Source: CAVPEW01 sp050247895
GTDB lineage: Bacteria; Actinomycetota; Acidimicrobiia; Acidimicrobiales; VFJN01
Direction of reading: 5' to 3'
DNA length: 18,803 nt
Assembly (NCBI GenBank): GCA_050247895.1
Contig: JBFWTJ010000031.1
Location: 1-18,803, forward strand
A model generated the notes under the pieces. It did not search any database, had not been told where the DNA came from, and saw only the letters and a list, made by a program, of their open reading frames with translations. Positions 10,447 to 17,047 of the stretch are shown here, one piece after another. Positions within the stretch are counted from its first letter, which is position 1, and each line of letters opens with the position of its first letter. The position numbers and the translations under genes are program-made.

Positions 10447-11120
10447 TGGCACCCCGGGTCGGTGTCGTCACCTTCCCCGGGTCCAACTGCGAGCAGGACG
10501 TCATCGAGGCCGTCGACGCCGCGGGGGGCAAGGGCGAGCTGGTCTGGCACGGCGACATGTCGCTGGGCGACCTCGACGCCGTGGTCCTGCCCGGCGGCTT
10601 CGCCCACGGTGATTACCTGCGCCCGGGGGCGATCGCCCGCTTCAGCCCGATCATGGCCGCGGTGCGGGAGATGGCCGCGGCCGGCGGTCCGGTGGTGGGC
10701 ATCTGCAACGGGTTCCAGGTGCTGACCGAGTCCGGCCTGCTCCCCGGCGCCCTGCAGAAGAACGCCGGCCTGAAGTTCATCTGCGCCCCGGTCGAGATCC
10801 GCGTCGAGACGTCGCGCTCGGCGCTCACCGGGCAGGTCGAGCCGGGCACGGTCCTGCGCATCCCCATCAACCACTTCGAGGGCAACTACACCTGCGACGC
10901 CGAGACCCTGGCCGAGCTGCGGTCCGAGGACCGGGTCGTGTTCCGCTACGTCGACAACCCCAACGGCTCGGTGGAGGACATCGCGGGGATCTGCTCGGCC
11001 GGGCGCAACGTCGTCGGGCTCATGCCCCACCCCGAGCGGGCGACCCACGAGCTGCTCGGCAGCACCGACGGGGTGGGCCTGGTCCGGTCGCTGCTGGCCC
11101 GCGCCGGCGCCCCCGTCTGA
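10446..11120 (+). CDS. purQ: FGAM synthetase, glutaminase subunit PurQ
   Basis: 224-aa class I glutamine amidotransferase that releases ammonia from glutamine for PurL. Seen: VVTFPGSNCEQD (8-19), LPGGFAHGDYLRPG (48-61), the nucleophile elbow GICNGFQ with C87, and MPHPER with H195 and E197 completing the catalytic triad. Length is usual for the stand-alone subunit. The ATG overlaps the purS stop (TGATG), with a GAGGT ribosome-site-like sequence 9 nt upstream. It is the last gene of this run; a hairpin spans the stop and the convergent small gene downstream separates it from purL. Confidence 0.97.
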   Translation: MAPRVGVVTFPGSNCEQDVIEAVDAAGGKGELVWHGDMSLGDLDAVVLPGGFAHGDYLRPGAIARFSPIMAAVREMAAAGGPVVGICNGFQVLTESGLLPGALQKNAGLKFICAPVEIRVETSRSALTGQVEPGTVLRIPINHFEGNYTCDAETLAELRSEDRVVFRYVDNPNGSVEDIAGICSAGRNVVGLMPHPERATHELLGSTDGVGLVRSLLARAGAPV

Positions 11121-11147
11121 GCGGGCGACGCCGCAGGCCCCGCTTCA
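11118..11147. terminator. Bidirectional hairpin between purQ and the small minus-strand gene
   Basis: AGCGGG (11120-11125) pairs with CCCGCT (11139-11144), extended by TGA/TCA with a one-base bulge; the 13-nt loop can pair further. The stem includes both stop codons of the convergent genes. No T-run. Likely, but not proven, shared terminator. Confidence 0.5.
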
Positions 11148-11555
11148 GCTGGTGCGGCGGATGCCGGCCTGCTTGAGCACGGCGGGCTCGACGCCCAGCT
11201 CCCGCCAGGCGGCGTAGGAGATCCCCTTGCGCTCGCTGTAGGGCCCGGCCGCGCCGACGAAGGCCTTCTCCAGGGTGCTGAGGTCGACCGCCGACTGGAA
11301 CGACTCGAGCTCCTCGGTGAGATCGATCCGCTCCTGCACGAGCTGGAGGCGCTTGAGCGGGTCGGCCGCCTCGAGCTCGACCTCGATGCGCTCCAGGCGC
11401 TTGGCGATGGAGTCGACCGTGCGCTTGCGACCTCGCCGGGGCCGGTGGGCCTCCAGCGCCTCCAGGTAGAGCCGGACGGCCCGCCCCTGGTTGCGGCCCT
11501 CGGCCAGCGCGGCCTTGTGGTCGTCGGACATGGGGCGACGTGTTCCCTGCGGCAC
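11145..11555 (-). CDS. Small basic coiled-coil protein of unknown function
   Basis: 136 aa; family not recognised with confidence. Seen: an Ala/Leu helix (11-36), a strongly basic patch HRPRRGRKRT (37-46), a charged heptad-like helix rich in Leu, Glu and Arg (47-88) suited to coiled-coil pairing, and a compact end PYSERKGISYAAWRELGVEPAVLKQAGIRR (106-134) with the spacing of a helix-turn-helix. There is no signal peptide, membrane segment or cysteine. The basic patch plus helical end suggest nucleic-acid binding; this is inference only. Start: GTG at 11555 is favoured by TAGCAT 8 nt upstream; the ATG at 11531 would drop eight residues and has no good ribosome site. It is divergent from purL with overlapping promoter zones, so it could be co-controlled with purL or regulate it. 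Confidence 0.8.
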   Translation of the reverse strand: MPQGTRRPMSDDHKAALAEGRNQGRAVRLYLEALEAHRPRRGRKRTVDSIAKRLERIEVELEAADPLKRLQLVQERIDLTEELESFQSAVDLSTLEKAFVGAAGPYSERKGISYAAWRELGVEPAVLKQAGIRRTS

Positions 11556-11563
11556 GGCGGCCG

Positions 11564-11613
11564 ATGCTACCGGCTCCGCCGGCCGCGGCCCGGCGGCGGG
11601 CGACGCGTACGAT
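11564..11613. promoter_or_regulatory. Compact divergent promoters for the small gene and purL
   Basis: Minus strand: TAGCAT (11569-11564), 8 nt from the GTG at 11555, preceded without a gap by the dyad CCGGC/GCCGG (11570-11574 and 11578-11582). Plus strand: TACGAT (11608-11613), 7 nt before the purL GTG. Only 38 bp separate the two hexamers, so the two -35 zones (around 11585-11592) coincide and two polymerases could hardly bind together. No recognisable -35 on either side and no Shine-Dalgarno sequences. Confidence 0.55.
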
Positions 11614-11620
11614 CGCCGTC

Positions 11621-13846
11621 GTGACCGGCGAGGCGATCCACCGTGCCCTCGGGCTGACCGACGACGAAGCTGCCGAGATCGAGCGCATCCTCGGTCGAGC
11701 GCCCAACCACCTCGAGCTGGCCATGTACGCGGTCATGTGGTCGGAGCACTGCTCGTACAAGTCGTCCCGCCTCCACCTGCGCCGGCTGCCCACCGAGGGC
11801 GCCCGGGTGCTGGTCGGTCCGGGGGAGAACGCCGGCGTGGTCGACGTGGGCGACGGGATCGCCGCCGCCTTCCGCATCGAGAGCCACAACCACCCGTCGG
11901 CCATCGAGCCCTACCAGGGCGCCGCGACCGGTGTCGGGGGCATCCTGCGCGACGTGTTCACCATGGGGGCGCGGCCCATCGCGCTGATGGACCCGCTGCG
12001 CTTCGGGCCCCTCGAGGACCCGCGCAGCCGGTGGATCGCCGAGGGCGTCGTGTCGGGCATCTCGGGCTACGGCAACTCGGTCGGCGTGCCCACCGTCGGC
12101 GGCGAGGTGGTCTTCGACGAGACCTACCAGGACAACCCCCTGGTCAACGTGTTCTGCCTCGGTGTGCTGCCCCGCGACCGGCTGGTGCTGGGCCAGGCGT
12201 CGGGCCCGGGCAACCTCGCGGTCCTCCTCGGGTCGACGACGGGCCGCGACGGGATCGGTGGCGTGTCGGTCCTGGCCTCGGCCGGCTTCTCCGACGCCGA
12301 GGCCGACGCCGGCAAGCGGCCCTCGGTCCAGGTCGGCGACCCGTTCGAGGAGAAGCGGCTCATCGAGTGCTGCCTGGCGCTGCTCGACGCCGGGCTGGTG
12401 GTCGGCATCCAGGACCTGGGTGGCGCCGGGCTGAGCTGCGCCACCTCGGAGACGGCCAGCCGTGGTGGCGTCGGGATGGACGTCCACGTCTCGGCGATCC
12501 CGGCCCGCGAACCGGGCATGGAGCCCTTCGAGCTGATGACCAGCGAGTCCCAGGAGCGGATGCTGGCCATCGTCGAGCCCGGCGACCTCGACGCCGCGCT
12601 GGCCATCTGCGCCCGCTGGGAGGTGCGCGCCGCGGTGGTCGGCGTGGTCACCGAGGGCGGCGCGCTGCGCATCCTGGACCGACCCGGTGGAGAGGTCCTG
12701 GCCGAGGTCCCCGCCGCGAGCCTGCACGACGCCGCGCCGCTCTACGACCGGCCCCGGGCCGAGCCCGCCGACCGGGCCGCTCTCGCCGGGCGGAGCGCCG
12801 AGGCCGAGCTGGACCCGCCGGCCGACGCCGGGGCCGACCTGGTCGACCTGGTCGCCGACACGTCGTGGGTGTCGCGCCAGTACGACCACCAGCTGTTCCT
12901 CAACACCGTCGAGCCGCCCGGCGGCGATGCCGCGGTCCTGCGGCTCAAGCACCCCGTCACCGGGGCCGACACCGGGCGGGGCCTGGCCGTGACCACCGAC
13001 GGGAACCACCGCTGGTGCGCCCTCGACCCCCGCCGGGGCACCGCGCTGGTCGTGGCCGAGGCGGTGATGAACCTGGCCTGCGTGGGGGCCGAGCCCCTCG
13101 GGCTGGTCAACTGCCTCAACTTCGGCAACCCCGAGCACCCCGAGGTCATGTGGCAGCTCTCCGAGGCCATCGACGGGATGGCCGAGGCCTGCCGCGCGCT
13201 GGACCTGCCGGTGGTGGGCGGGAACGTCAGCCTCTACAACGAGAGCCGGGGCCGTGACATCGACCCGACGCCGGTCGTCGCCGTCCTGGGGATCGTCGAG
13301 GCCCTGACCGCCCGCCCGCCGGGCGTCCGGCTGGTCGAGGGGGCCGACCTGGTCGTGGTGGGTCCCCCGGCGCGCTCCCTGTCGGGCTCGCGCTGGGCCT
13401 GGGCCCACGGCCACCGGTGGGGCAGCCCGCCCGAGCTCGACCTGATCGCCCACCGGGCCGCCACGACCCTGGTGCGGGACCTGGTCGCCGGGGGCGCGGT
13501 GCAGGGGGTCCACGACGCGGCCGACGGGCTGGGGGTGGCCCTGGTCGAGATGGCGGTCCGCAGCGGGGTCGGGTTCGCGGTCGACGATTCCGGCGACGGC
13601 GGGACGCTCGACCACGGCTGGCTGTTCGCCACCTCGGCCAGCCGGGCCGTGCTCTGCGTCGAGCCCGGGCAGCGGGCCGGTGTCGAGGAGCGGGCCCGCG
13701 CCGCCGGCGTGGCGGTGGCCCGGATCGGCACCGCGGGGGGTGACCGGATCGTGGTCGAGGGCCTCCTCGACGTGGCCCTGGACGCGGCGACCGTGGCCTG
13801 GCGGGACCGCCTGCCCGCCGCCATCGCCGCCGGCGCCACCCACTGA
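11621..13846 (+). CDS. purL: FGAM synthetase, PurL subunit (small type)
   Basis: 741 aa. ATP-dependent synthetase subunit that converts FGAR to FGAM using ammonia supplied by PurQ. Seen: HLELAMYAVMWSEHCSYKSS near the N terminus, ESHNHPSAIEPYQGAATGVGG (from E87), GDPFEEKRLIECC, IQDLGGAGLSCATSE, SQERM, the second half with NLACVGAEPLGLVNCLNFGNPE, and GGNVSLYNES. Both AIRS-like halves are present, and the usual glutaminase domain of the long form is absent, matching the separate purS and purQ. The GTG at 11621 is chosen because TACGAT lies 7 nt upstream and the family start follows (VTGEAIHRALGLTDDE). It is 67 nt upstream of purF. Confidence 0.97.
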   Translation: MTGEAIHRALGLTDDEAAEIERILGRAPNHLELAMYAVMWSEHCSYKSSRLHLRRLPTEGARVLVGPGENAGVVDVGDGIAAAFRIESHNHPSAIEPYQGAATGVGGILRDVFTMGARPIALMDPLRFGPLEDPRSRWIAEGVVSGISGYGNSVGVPTVGGEVVFDETYQDNPLVNVFCLGVLPRDRLVLGQASGPGNLAVLLGSTTGRDGIGGVSVLASAGFSDAEADAGKRPSVQVGDPFEEKRLIECCLALLDAGLVVGIQDLGGAGLSCATSETASRGGVGMDVHVSAIPAREPGMEPFELMTSESQERMLAIVEPGDLDAALAICARWEVRAAVVGVVTEGGALRILDRPGGEVLAEVPAASLHDAAPLYDRPRAEPADRAALAGRSAEAELDPPADAGADLVDLVADTSWVSRQYDHQLFLNTVEPPGGDAAVLRLKHPVTGADTGRGLAVTTDGNHRWCALDPRRGTALVVAEAVMNLACVGAEPLGLVNCLNFGNPEHPEVMWQLSEAIDGMAEACRALDLPVVGGNVSLYNESRGRDIDPTPVVAVLGIVEALTARPPGVRLVEGADLVVVGPPARSLSGSRWAWAHGHRWGSPPELDLIAHRAATTLVRDLVAGGAVQGVHDAADGLGVALVEMAVRSGVGFAVDDSGDGGTLDHGWLFATSASRAVLCVEPGQRAGVEERARAAGVAVARIGTAGGDRIVVEGLLDVALDAATVAWRDRLPAAIAAGATH

Positions 13847-13851
13847 GCCCC

Positions 13852-13897
13852 GTCCGGCCGACCCGGACCTCGCCGAGGGCGGTTCAGGTCGTCCGGG
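13852..13897 (+). promoter_or_regulatory. Competing inverted repeats between purL and purF
   Basis: GTCCGG (13852-13857) can pair with CCGGAC (13863-13868) across a 5-nt loop, 5 nt after the purL stop. The same CCGGAC, extended to CCCGGAC (13862-13868), can instead pair with GTCCGGG (13891-13897), just before the purF -10. The two structures exclude each other. Could be a weak terminator or a control element; chance pairing in GC-rich DNA is also possible. Confidence 0.35.
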
Positions 13898-13898
13898 C

Positions 13899-13907
13899 TG
13901 GCAGACT
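13899..13907 (+). promoter_or_regulatory. Possible purF promoter (extended -10)
   Basis: TGG-CAGACT (hexamer 13902-13907) ends 6 nt before the first purF GTG at 13914. No -35 or Shine-Dalgarno sequence is evident. Confidence 0.4.
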
Positions 13908-13913
13908 GGCGCC

Positions 13914-13949
13914 GTGCCCACCGACGTGCCCGCCGACGTGCCCGCCGAC
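13914..13949 (+). repeat. Three 12-bp tandem repeats at the purF start
   Basis: The unit GTGCCC(A/G)CCGAC is repeated three times (13914, 13926, 13938), followed by another GTG at 13950. It encodes V-P-T/A-D units. Each copy begins with an in-frame GTG, so four starts are possible; all give the same mature enzyme. Confidence 0.85.
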
Positions 13950-15413
13950 GTGGACGACTCGCCCAAGGAGGCGTGCGGGGTCTTCGGGATCTACGCCCCC
14001 GGCGAGGCGGTGGCCAACCTCACCTACCTCGGCCTGTTCGCCCTCCAGCACCGGGGCCAGGAGTCGGCCGGCATGGCGGTCAGCGACGGCGCGACGGTCA
14101 CCGTGGTCAAGGACCAGGGCCTGGTCGCGTCGGTGTTCGACGAGCGCACGCTGGTCGCGCTGACCGGCGACCTGGCCATCGGCCACTGCCGCTACTCGAC
14201 GACCGGCGCGTCGACCTGGCGCAACGCCCAGCCGGTCTACCGGGGCAGCGGCCGCCACCAGTTCGCCCTGGGCCACAACGGCAACCTGACCAACACCGAG
14301 CAGCTCGCGGCCGAGGCCGGGATGCTCCCCGGGACCGTCACCAGCGACACCGACCTCGTGGCCGAGCTGCTCGCGGCCGAGCTCGACCGCCACGTCGACG
14401 ACGACGGCTTCGACCTGGAGGCCGCGCTGGAGGCCGTGGTGCCCCGGCTCGAGGGCGCCTTCTCGCTCGTGCTGATGGACGAGGATCGGGTCATCGGCGT
14501 GCGCGACCCCAACGGCTTCCGCCCGCTGTGCCTGGGGCGGACCGAGGGCGGCGGCTGGGTCCTGGCCTCCGAGACGCCGGCGCTCGACATCGTCGACGCC
14601 CACTTCGTGCGCGAGCTGGAGCCGGGCGAGGTCGTCGTGGTCGACGGTGCCGGCGTCCGCTCCCAGCGGCTGTTCCCGCCCGAGCGGGTCGATCCCCGGC
14701 TCTGCCTGTTCGAGTTCGTCTACTTCGCCCGGCCCGACAGCCGGCTCTACGGGCGCAGCGTCCACCAGGCCCGCATCCAGATGGGCGAGGAGCTGGCCGA
14801 GCAGGCCCCGGTCGAGGCCGACATGGTCATGGGCGTGCCCGAGTCCGGCGTGCCCGCGGCCGAGGGGTTCGCCCGGCGCAGCGGCATCCCCTTCGGCCAG
14901 GGCCTGGTCAAGAACCGCTACATCGGCCGGAGCTTCATCGCCCCCAGCCAGGAGCAGCGGGCCCGGGCGGTGCGGATGAAGCTCAACCCGCTGCGCGAGA
15001 ACCTGGCCGGCAAGCGGGTCGTGGTGGTCGACGACTCGATCGTGCGGGGCACCACCCAGCGCCAGCTCGTGCGCATGCTGCGCGAGGCCGGCGCCGCCGA
15101 GGTGCACCTGCGGATCACGTCGCCGCCGGTGAAGTGGTCGTGCTTCTACGGCATCGACACCGGCAACCGCAACGAGCTCCTGGCCACCAGCCTCACGGTG
15201 GAGGAGATCCGCGACTTCCTCGAGGCCGACAGCCTCGCCTACATCGGCCTGGAGCGCCTGGTCGCCGCCACCGGGGCCACCGGCGCCGGGTTCTGCGACG
15301 CCTGCTTCACCGGCCAGTACCCGGTGGAGGTGCCGGTCACGTTGCGCAAGCACGTCCTCGAGCTGCCCCCGACCGCCGCGTCACCCTCGGCCGTCCAGGC
15401 GACGATCGACTGA
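13914..15413 (+). CDS. purF: Amidophosphoribosyltransferase
   Basis: 499-aa precursor. Committed step of purine synthesis: PRPP plus glutamine to phosphoribosylamine. A propeptide of 20 residues precedes C21 (EACGVFGIY), the N-terminal nucleophile that must be exposed by cleavage, as in the B. subtilis-type enzymes. Seen: glutaminase domain with LQHRGQESAG, GHCRYSTTG and GHNGNLTN; PRPP-binding loop VVVVDDSIVRGTT (D373, D374); and four cysteines C264, C410, C461 and C464 placed as the [4Fe-4S] ligands of that class. The propeptide consists largely of Val-Pro-Ala-Asp repeats, so the exact GTG start is ambiguous; 13914 is preferred because CAGACT ends 6 nt upstream. purM follows after 6 nt. AMP and GMP feedback is expected from the family, not visible in sequence. 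Confidence 0.96.
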   Translation: MPTDVPADVPADVDDSPKEACGVFGIYAPGEAVANLTYLGLFALQHRGQESAGMAVSDGATVTVVKDQGLVASVFDERTLVALTGDLAIGHCRYSTTGASTWRNAQPVYRGSGRHQFALGHNGNLTNTEQLAAEAGMLPGTVTSDTDLVAELLAAELDRHVDDDGFDLEAALEAVVPRLEGAFSLVLMDEDRVIGVRDPNGFRPLCLGRTEGGGWVLASETPALDIVDAHFVRELEPGEVVVVDGAGVRSQRLFPPERVDPRLCLFEFVYFARPDSRLYGRSVHQARIQMGEELAEQAPVEADMVMGVPESGVPAAEGFARRSGIPFGQGLVKNRYIGRSFIAPSQEQRARAVRMKLNPLRENLAGKRVVVVDDSIVRGTTQRQLVRMLREAGAAEVHLRITSPPVKWSCFYGIDTGNRNELLATSLTVEEIRDFLEADSLAYIGLERLVAATGATGAGFCDACFTGQYPVEVPVTLRKHVLELPPTAASPSAVQATID

Positions 15414-15419
15414 CCGGCG

Positions 15420-16457
15420 GTGGGCACCAGCTACCAGGACGCCGGTGTCGACATCGGCGCCGGCGAGGAGGCGGTCGAGCGCATCAAGGCCAAGGTGCGG
15501 TCGACGTTCCGGCCCGAGGTCATCGGCGACATCGGCGGGTTCGGCGGGCTCTTCGCCTTCCCGTCGGACCGCTACACCTCGCCGGTGCTGGTCTCGTCGA
15601 CCGACGGCGTGGGGACCAAGGCCATGGTGGCCCAGGCCGCCGGCCGCTTCGACACCATCGGCGTCGACCTGGTCGCCATGTGCGTCGACGACCTGGTCTG
15701 CCAGGGCGCCGAGCCGCTGTTCTTCCTGGACTACATCGCGGTGGGCAAGCTCGACCCGGCCCACATCGAGCAGCTGGTCGAGGGCGTGGCCCACGGCTGC
15801 CGCCAGGCCGGCTGCGCGCTGGTCGGCGGCGAGATGGCCGAGCACCCCGGGGCCATGGAGCCCGGCGAGTTCGACCTGGTCGGCTTCGCCGTCGGGGTCG
15901 TCGAGCGGGACCGGCTGCTCACCGGCGAGCGGATCGAGCCGGGCGACCGGCTGGTCGGCCTGCCGTCGCCGGGCCTGCGGTCCAACGGCTACTCGCTGGC
16001 CCGCAAGGTCCTGCTGGACGACGCCGGCCTCGCGCTCGACGGCCCGGCCTGGAGCGGCGCGCCGCACTCCCTGGCTGACGAGCTGCTCCTGCCCTCGGTC
16101 GTCTACGCCCCGAGCGTGGCCCAGCTCCTGCGGCGGGCCGACGTCCGGGGCGTGGCCCACGTGACCGGTGGGGGGATCCCCGGCAACCTGAACCGGGTGC
16201 TCCCGCCGGGCTGCGACGCGGTGGTGGACGCCGGGGCGTGGGAGTGGCCGCGGATCTTCACCGAGATCCAGCGCCACGGCCGGATCGACGTGGGCGAGAT
16301 GCGGCGGGTGTTCAACCTGGGGATCGGGATGGTGGCGGTGGTCCCGGCCGCCGACGTCCACGCCGCGCTCGACCTGCTCCGGTCCGAGGGTCACCGGGCC
16401 GTCGACATCGGCGAGGTCGTGCCGGGCCGGGGCGAGGTGGTCATCCGGGACGCCTGA
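15420..16457 (+). CDS. purM: AIR synthetase (FGAM cyclo-ligase)
   Basis: 345 aa. ATP-dependent ring closure of FGAM to AIR, using the product of PurS/Q/L. Seen: TSYQDAGVDIGAGEEAV at the N terminus, FGGLFAF, the STDGVGTK motif (60-67), DDLVCQGAEPLFFLDY, GGEMAEHPGAM, SPGLRSNGYSLAR and HVTGGGIPGNLNRVLP. Length is normal for the stand-alone enzyme. The GTG at 15420 begins 6 nt after the purF stop without a Shine-Dalgarno sequence, so translation is probably coupled to purF, and purF-purM form one unit, a conserved actinobacterial pairing. Confidence 0.97.
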   Translation: MGTSYQDAGVDIGAGEEAVERIKAKVRSTFRPEVIGDIGGFGGLFAFPSDRYTSPVLVSSTDGVGTKAMVAQAAGRFDTIGVDLVAMCVDDLVCQGAEPLFFLDYIAVGKLDPAHIEQLVEGVAHGCRQAGCALVGGEMAEHPGAMEPGEFDLVGFAVGVVERDRLLTGERIEPGDRLVGLPSPGLRSNGYSLARKVLLDDAGLALDGPAWSGAPHSLADELLLPSVVYAPSVAQLLRRADVRGVAHVTGGGIPGNLNRVLPPGCDAVVDAGAWEWPRIFTEIQRHGRIDVGEMRRVFNLGIGMVAVVPAADVHAALDLLRSEGHRAVDIGEVVPGRGEVVIRDA

Positions 16458-16473
16458 GCCCCGGCACTAGCTT
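16445..16473 (+). promoter_or_regulatory. Predicted leaderless pyrE promoter
   Basis: TAGCTT (16468-16473) ends 7 nt before the pyrE ATG at 16481, inside the 23-bp purM-pyrE gap. A 5-bp dyad CCGGG/CCCGG (16445-16449 and 16460-16464) spans the purM stop and ends 3 nt before the hexamer. No -35 and no Shine-Dalgarno sequence; readthrough from purM also remains possible. Confidence 0.45.
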
Positions 16474-16480
16474 CGGCGCG

Positions 16481-17038
16481 ATGCCGAGCGCACCCGCCCA
16501 CCCCGAGCTGGTGGAACACCTGCTGGAGCACAGCGTCAAGCGGGGTGACTTCGTCCTCAAGTCCGGTCGCCGGTCGAGCTGGTTCGTCGACGCCAAGCAG
16601 ACGACCTGCCGGCCCGACGGCATGCTGCTGGTGGCCTCGGCGGCGCTGGCCGCCATCCCCGACGACGCCACGGCGCTGGGTGGGCTGACCATGGGGGCCG
16701 ACGCCATGGCCTTCGGCGTGGCCGCGGTGGCCGCCACGCAGGGCCGCATGTTCCGCAGCTTCAGCGTCCGCAAGGAGAGCAAGGACCACGGTGCCGGGGG
16801 CCGCATCGCGGGCGCGCTGGAGCCCGGCGACAGGGTGGTGATCGTGGAGGACGCCGTGACCCGGGGCGTGTCGATGCTCGACGCGGTGGACGCGGTCGTC
16901 GCCGTCGGGGCGACGCCGGTCATGTTGCTCCCGCTGGTCGACCGGGGCGGCACGGTGGCGGCCATGGCCGCCGAGCGGGGCCTGCCCGTCCACCCCCTGG
17001 TCACCGCGCCCGACCTGGGCTTCCCCTACGAGGGCTGA
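16481..17038 (+). CDS. pyrE: Orotate phosphoribosyltransferase
   Basis: 185 aa. Transfers the phosphoribosyl group of PRPP to orotate, giving OMP in pyrimidine synthesis. Seen: GDFVLKSGRRSSWFVDAKQ (22-40), GGLTMGADAMA (67-77), the OPRT-specific RKESKDHGAGGRIAG (97-111), and the PRPP loop VVIVEDAVTRGVSM (119-132), followed by LVDRGG. The loop reads ED where many relatives have DD, which is accepted in the family. It is a little shorter at the C terminus than E. coli PyrE. The purine PRTs lack the KDHG loop, which supports this call. Its place after purM puts two PRPP users (purF and pyrE) in one run. It converges on the E1 gene with a 9-bp gap. Confidence 0.93.
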   Translation: MPSAPAHPELVEHLLEHSVKRGDFVLKSGRRSSWFVDAKQTTCRPDGMLLVASAALAAIPDDATALGGLTMGADAMAFGVAAVAATQGRMFRSFSVRKESKDHGAGGRIAGALEPGDRVVIVEDAVTRGVSMLDAVDAVVAVGATPVMLLPLVDRGGTVAAMAAERGLPVHPLVTAPDLGFPYEG

Positions 17039-17046
17039 GCACCTCG
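17029..17046. terminator. Weak hairpin at the pyrE / E1 junction
   Basis: CGAGG (17029-17033) pairs with CCTCG (17042-17046) over an 8-nt loop, spanning the pyrE stop in the 9-bp gap between convergent genes. Only 5 bp and no T-run, so the call is tentative. Confidence 0.25.
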
Positions 17047-17047
17047 G

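Noticed and set aside
11567..13966. 799-codon minus-strand frame opposite purL
   Set aside because: Same antisense artefact; it has no recognisable domain and would overlap the divergent promoters.
13884..15353. 489-codon minus-strand frame opposite purF
   Set aside because: Antisense artefact with biased Leu/Val/Gly/Asp composition; purF motifs and iron-sulfur cysteines are clear on the plus strand.
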